From assembly GCF_000821085.1 (NCBI RefSeq), contig NZ_CCXR01000001.1:1509001-1573000 (forward strand): a DNA stretch of 64,000 nt, written 5' to 3'. The position numbers and the translations under genes were made by a program. Shown here piece by piece: positions 60,575 to 64,000 of the stretch; within the stretch, counting starts at the first letter, position 1; each line of letters starts with the position of its first letter. Origin of the DNA: Bacillus sp. B-jedd. Lineage in GTDB: Bacteria; Bacillota; Bacilli; Bacillales; Cytobacillaceae. Below the pieces are notes generated by a model, which worked only from the letters and a program-made list of their open reading frames with translations, did not search any database and was not told the DNA's origin.

Positions 60575-63256
60575 ATGAAATACCACGAAATGAATGCAAA
60601 ACAAGTAGAAGAGGCACTGAATACTGATTTTTCGTCTGGATTAACAAAGGAAGAATCGGCCAGGAGAGTGAACATCCATGGCTATAATGAGTTGGAAGAA
60701 GGTGAAAAGCAATCCGCATTGCTCTTGTTCCTGAGCCAATTTAAAGATTTCATGGTCCTCGTACTGCTCGCGGCCACACTTGTGTCGGGCTTGCTAGGGG
60801 AATATATTGACGCCATTGCCATTATTGCGATTGTTATCCTGAACGGGTGCCTTGGCTTTTTTCAGGAAAGAAAGGCTGAAAAGTCGCTCCAGGCTTTGAA
60901 AGAGCTTTCCGCACCACAAATTCAAGTGCTCAGGGATGGCGAATGGGTAAAGATACCATCCCGGGATGCTGTTCCAGGCGATATAGTGAGGTTCTCGAGC
61001 GGAGACAGAATCGGTGCCGATATCCGATTAATCGAATCAAACAGCCTGGAAATCGAAGAATCCGCTTTGACCGGGGAGTCAGTCCCTGTTTCAAAACATA
61101 TCGATGTGTTAGAAACGGATAACCCTGGTCTTGGGGACATGGAAAATCTCGTATTCATGGGTACGATGGTGACAAGGGGAAGCGGAACAGGTACGGTCAT
61201 TGCGACGGGAATGAAAACGGCGATGGGACAGATTGCCGATTTGCTTCAATCTGCAGAATCCGCTGAAACTCCTTTACAGCGAAGGCTTGCCCAGCTCGGA
61301 AAAATTCTTATATCGGTCGCCCTCCTTTTAACGTTTCTGGTTGTGATTATCGGGCTTCTTCAGGGGCATGGGTTATATGAAATGGTACTTGCCGGTGTAT
61401 CACTCGCTGTCGCCGCCATTCCCGAGGGCCTGCCTGCGATCGTGACAGTCGCTTTGTCACTGGGAGTCCAAAAAATGATCAGGAGCAATGCAATCGTAAG
61501 AAAGCTGCCCGCGGTTGAAACGCTAGGCTGCGCATCGGTCATTTGTTCCGATAAAACAGGAACGATGACACAGAACAAAATGACTGTTACCCATTTATGG
61601 AGTGGCGGAAAAACATGGACAGTTGATGGAACAGGGTATCAGCCTAAAGGCACCTTCTATTCTGGTAGCCAGGAGCCCGTCAATCTCAGAAACGAAAAGG
61701 CGCTCCAGCAAATGCTTATGTTCGGAATGTTGTGCAACCATGCAGAGCTCGTTCAAAAAGACAGGGAATTAGCCCTTGACGGGGATCCTACCGAAGGGGC
61801 TCTCCTTGTAAGCGCGATGAAAGCGGGATACAACAGGAGCAAGCTGCTTGAAGAATATGAAATACTAAATGAATTCCCGTTTGATTCTTCCAGAAAAATG
61901 ATGAGCGTCACGGTCAGGGACAGACACGGCAAACAGTTTATTATCACTAAAGGCGCCCCGGATGTCCTGATGGGGGTTAGTAACACAATCCTTGTCAACG
62001 GGAAAGTGCAGGCAATGAAGGGAGAAGCCAGGGCTGACGCACTGAAAGCAGTAGAAACGCTTGCCGGAAGGGCACTGAGGACGATTGCGGTTGCCTATAA
62101 GCCAGTCACTCAAGGAAGGGTGATTCTTTCAGAAAGAGAAGCCGAAAAAGATTTGATTTTCATTGGCATCCAGGGTATGATCGATCCTCCTCGTCCTGAA
62201 GTGAAACAAGCTGTCAGAGAGTGCCGTGAAGCGGGAATCAAGACAGTGATGATCACGGGTGACCATGTCATTACTGCGAAGGCGATCGCCAGGCAGCTTG
62301 GCATTCTTGAAAAGAACAGCATAGTAATGGAAGGTACCAAGCTCTCTGCCCTCTCTGTGGAGGAATTGGAGGGAGTCGTTGAGGATGTATCAGTATTCGC
62401 CCGTGTTTCTCCTGAACATAAATTAAAAATTGTCCAGGCGCTGCAAAGCAGAGGGCATATTGTTGCGATGACGGGTGACGGAGTCAATGATGCCCCTGCC
62501 ATCAAAGCGGCAGATATTGGTGTCGCAATGGGGATTACCGGGACTGATGTCGCTAAAGAGGCATCCGCGCTCGTACTTCTGGATGATAATTTCGCGACAA
62601 TTAAATCGGCAATTAAAGAAGGCCGGAATATATATGAGAATATCAGAAAATTTATCCGCTATTTGCTTGCGTCAAATGTGGGGGAAATCCTCGTCATGTT
62701 ATTTGCGATGATTCTAGGCCTGCCTCTTCCGCTTGTCCCAATCCAGATTTTATGGGTAAACCTTGTGACTGACGGCCTTCCCGCGATGGCATTAGGGCTG
62801 GATAAGCCAGAGGAAAATGTGATGAAACGAAAACCCCGCAGCCCGCGGGAAGGAGTTTTTGCGAGGGGCCTGGGCTGGAAAGTCGTTTCTCGCGGATTTT
62901 TAATCGGAATTGTGACACTTGCCGCTTTTATGGCCATTTATTACCGGCATCCAGAAGAGCTGCATTATGCTCGGACTGTTGCATTTGCCACGCTCGTCCT
63001 GGCTCAGCTTATCCATGTTTTCGATTGCAGGAGTGAGATTTCTGTTCTTTCCAGAAATCCTTTCGGCAACAAATATCTTGTCTGGGCAGTAATTTCCTCT
63101 GCGGCGCTTATGGTTGCTGTTATCTATTATCCGCCTCTGCAGCCTGTTTTCCATACGCTACCGATTAAAGCAAGGGACTGGATGCTGATCCTCGGGTTAT
63201 CGGCCATTCCAACTTTTTTATTGGCAGGCACATTTTTGGCAAGAAAAACAAAATGA
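60575..63256 (+). CDS. yloB: YloB, calcium-transporting P-type ATPase
   Basis: An 893-residue P2A ATPase that pumps Ca2+ across the membrane; in B. subtilis it has been linked to spore formation and germination. Order: N-terminal cation ATPase domain (EEALNTDF...), first helices, actuator with LTGESVP, the ion site PEGLP (AAIPEGLPAIV), the phosphorylated aspartate in CSDKTGTMTQ, KGAPD in the nucleotide domain, TGDGVNDAPA hinge and six C-terminal helices. ATG at 60575 starts the same way as B. subtilis YloB, but its ribosome site (GGGGGAAG) is about 13 bases away; a 3-codon ORF (60567-60578) starts nearer and overlaps by ATGA. Confidence 0.93.
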   Translation: MKYHEMNAKQVEEALNTDFSSGLTKEESARRVNIHGYNELEEGEKQSALLLFLSQFKDFMVLVLLAATLVSGLLGEYIDAIAIIAIVILNGCLGFFQERKAEKSLQALKELSAPQIQVLRDGEWVKIPSRDAVPGDIVRFSSGDRIGADIRLIESNSLEIEESALTGESVPVSKHIDVLETDNPGLGDMENLVFMGTMVTRGSGTGTVIATGMKTAMGQIADLLQSAESAETPLQRRLAQLGKILISVALLLTFLVVIIGLLQGHGLYEMVLAGVSLAVAAIPEGLPAIVTVALSLGVQKMIRSNAIVRKLPAVETLGCASVICSDKTGTMTQNKMTVTHLWSGGKTWTVDGTGYQPKGTFYSGSQEPVNLRNEKALQQMLMFGMLCNHAELVQKDRELALDGDPTEGALLVSAMKAGYNRSKLLEEYEILNEFPFDSSRKMMSVTVRDRHGKQFIITKGAPDVLMGVSNTILVNGKVQAMKGEARADALKAVETLAGRALRTIAVAYKPVTQGRVILSEREAEKDLIFIGIQGMIDPPRPEVKQAVRECREAGIKTVMITGDHVITAKAIARQLGILEKNSIVMEGTKLSALSVEELEGVVEDVSVFARVSPEHKLKIVQALQSRGHIVAMTGDGVNDAPAIKAADIGVAMGITGTDVAKEASALVLLDDNFATIKSAIKEGRNIYENIRKFIRYLLASNVGEILVMLFAMILGLPLPLVPIQILWVNLVTDGLPAMALGLDKPEENVMKRKPRSPREGVFARGLGWKVVSRGFLIGIVTLAAFMAIYYRHPEELHYARTVAFATLVLAQLIHVFDCRSEISVLSRNPFGNKYLVWAVISSAALMVAVIYYPPLQPVFHTLPIKARDWMLILGLSAIPTFLLAGTFLARKTK

Positions 63257-63282
63257 GGTATGATATAATCACAAAGGTAGTA

Positions 63283-63309
63283 GAGAAGGCTCTATTGCCT
63301 TTTCTTTAT
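63283..63309 (+). terminator. Possible intrinsic terminator after yloB
   Basis: GAGAAGGC pairs with GCCTTTTC (one G-U) around a 6-base loop, followed by TTTAT. Short T-run, so modest confidence. Confidence 0.5.
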
Positions 63310-63353
63310 GGACTCATTCGCTTAGACGGTATATTAAGAAGGATGTGCTGAAA

Positions 63354-64000
63354 ATGGTTGTAAGCATGACTGGTTTTGGGCACTGCAAAAAAGATGCCGA
63401 AACCTTTTCCATAAATGTCGAAGTGAAGACTGTAAACCACCGATTTTCCGAGTTTAGCTTCCGTATGCCGCGCCATTTGGTTAAAATGGAAGAGAAGATG
63501 AAGAAAACCCTCGGAAGGCATATGAGGAGAGGGCGTGCGGAAGTACATATCGCGATTGAAGGCGACGGACCGCAATCAAAAAAGCTGAAAATTGACTGGA
63601 ACCTTATAGATGACTTTTACAAGTTTGTTTCTGAAGCTGGATCAAAATATGGATTCCATCCCGGCGATGCATTCAAACAAATCCTAAGCCGAGAAGATTT
63701 TATACATATTGAGGAGCAGGAAAGCGGTTATGATGAGTTCGAGTCCCTGATTCTCGCAGCTTTGGATGAAGCGGGGATGATGCTGAAGGAAATGAGGCTC
63801 GCGGAAGGCGCCGAGCTCAAAAAGGATTTGGTGGGAAACCTGGGGAAAATGAAGGAAATCACCTTTGGCCTGGAAGCCTATGCTCCCACGGTCGCCGTCT
63901 CGTATCGGGAAAAACTTGCGAAAAGGATGGCGGAATTACTTGGCGGGGAACTGGATGAAGCGAGGATTTTATCGGAAGCGGCCATTTTTGCCGACAAAGC
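63354..64000 (+). CDS. yloC: YloC, YicC-family endoribonuclease (3' end outside window)
   Basis: The frame is open from ATG 63354 to the window end, giving 215 residues of a protein expected to have about 290. It begins VVSMTGFGHCKKD, the YicC/YloC signature, followed by VEVKTVNHRFSEFSFRMP and RGRAEVHIAIEG. Family members are endoribonucleases; E. coli YicC acts in RNA decay. The N-terminal YicC domain and the start of the DUF1732 C-terminal part are present. AGAAGGATG lies upstream. In B. subtilis yloC precedes remA and gmk. Confidence 0.92.
   Translation, partial: MVVSMTGFGHCKKDAETFSINVEVKTVNHRFSEFSFRMPRHLVKMEEKMKKTLGRHMRRGRAEVHIAIEGDGPQSKKLKIDWNLIDDFYKFVSEAGSKYGFHPGDAFKQILSREDFIHIEEQESGYDEFESLILAALDEAGMMLKEMRLAEGAELKKDLVGNLGKMKEITFGLEAYAPTVAVSYREKLAKRMAELLGGELDEARILSEAAIFADK

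Noticed and set aside
60567..60578. Frameshift at the 5' end of the calcium ATPase gene
   Set aside because: The frame from 60575 already starts like B. subtilis YloB (MKYHEM versus MKFHEM), so no residues are missing; kept only as a mini-ORF observation.

Overview
The window comes from the chromosome of an endospore-forming, low-GC Gram-positive bacterium of the family Bacillaceae that is not Bacillus subtilis itself. The gene order follows the ylbC-yloC segment of B. subtilis almost gene for gene. It holds spoVD, spoVE, spoIIGA, sigE and sigG, bacillithiol synthesis (bshC), a meso-diaminopimelate type MurE and PyrR-type attenuators. Strong AGGAGG-like ribosome sites and frequent GTG/TTG starts fit this. 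Almost every gene is a recognisable core gene; there is no phage, transposase, CRISPR array, rRNA or tRNA gene.

Layout. (1) 1-12933: the ylb block: end of ylbC, a two-gene minus-strand insert (membrane protein plus hot-dog thioesterase), ylbD-E-F, a dispersed repeat, ylbG, a minus-strand small protein, a structured leader, rsmD-coaD, ylbJ (minus), ylbK-ylbL, tmcAL/ylbM (minus), ylbN-rpmF, an enoyl-CoA hydratase-like gene, ylbO and ylbP. (2) 13244-16379: a three-gene biotin-dependent acyl-CoA carboxylase module like B. subtilis yngH-yngHB-yngE. (3) 16496-19510: panE, a DUF3397 membrane protein and bshC. (4) 19612-38886: the division and cell wall cluster mraZ-rsmH-ftsL-pbpB-spoVD-murE-mraY-murD-spoVE-murG-murB-divIB-ylxW-ylxX-sbp-ftsA-ftsZ. 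(5) 38932-41766: the sporulation sigma cassette spoIIGA-sigE-sigG. (6) 41874-45945: ylmC-D-E-sepF-ylmG-ylmH-divIVA. (7) 45942-50831: T-box regulated ileS, then lspA and an RluD-family pseudouridine synthase. (8) 50828-58637: pyrimidine operon pyrR-P-B-C-K-D-F-E with three PyrR attenuators and no pyrAA/pyrAB. (9) 58678-64000: rqcH (minus), a calcium P-type ATPase and the start of the yloC/yicC endoribonuclease gene.

How it works together. Region 4 makes lipid-linked peptidoglycan precursor (MurE, MraY, MurD, MurG, MurB), polymerises and cross-links it at the septum or forespore (PbpB, SpoVD, SpoVE) and builds the Z ring (FtsA, FtsZ, later SepF, DivIVA). Sporulation control is layered on top: candidate sigma-H, Spo0A/sigma-A, sigma-E and sigma-F/G promoters lie in front of ftsA, spoIIGA, spoVD and sigG. 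Region 8 is controlled by UMP through PyrR. Region 7 is controlled by uncharged tRNA-Ile.

I found no convincing undescribed multi-gene system. The points most worth a second look are the structured leader before rsmD, the pyr operon lacking its carbamoyl-phosphate synthase genes and carrying a tight hairpin at that junction, a dispersed repeat inserted in the ileS leader, three MraZ-type boxes at 10-bp spacing, and an enoyl-CoA hydratase homologue lacking one catalytic glutamate. Functions are assigned by recognising families and motifs by eye; no database search was run.
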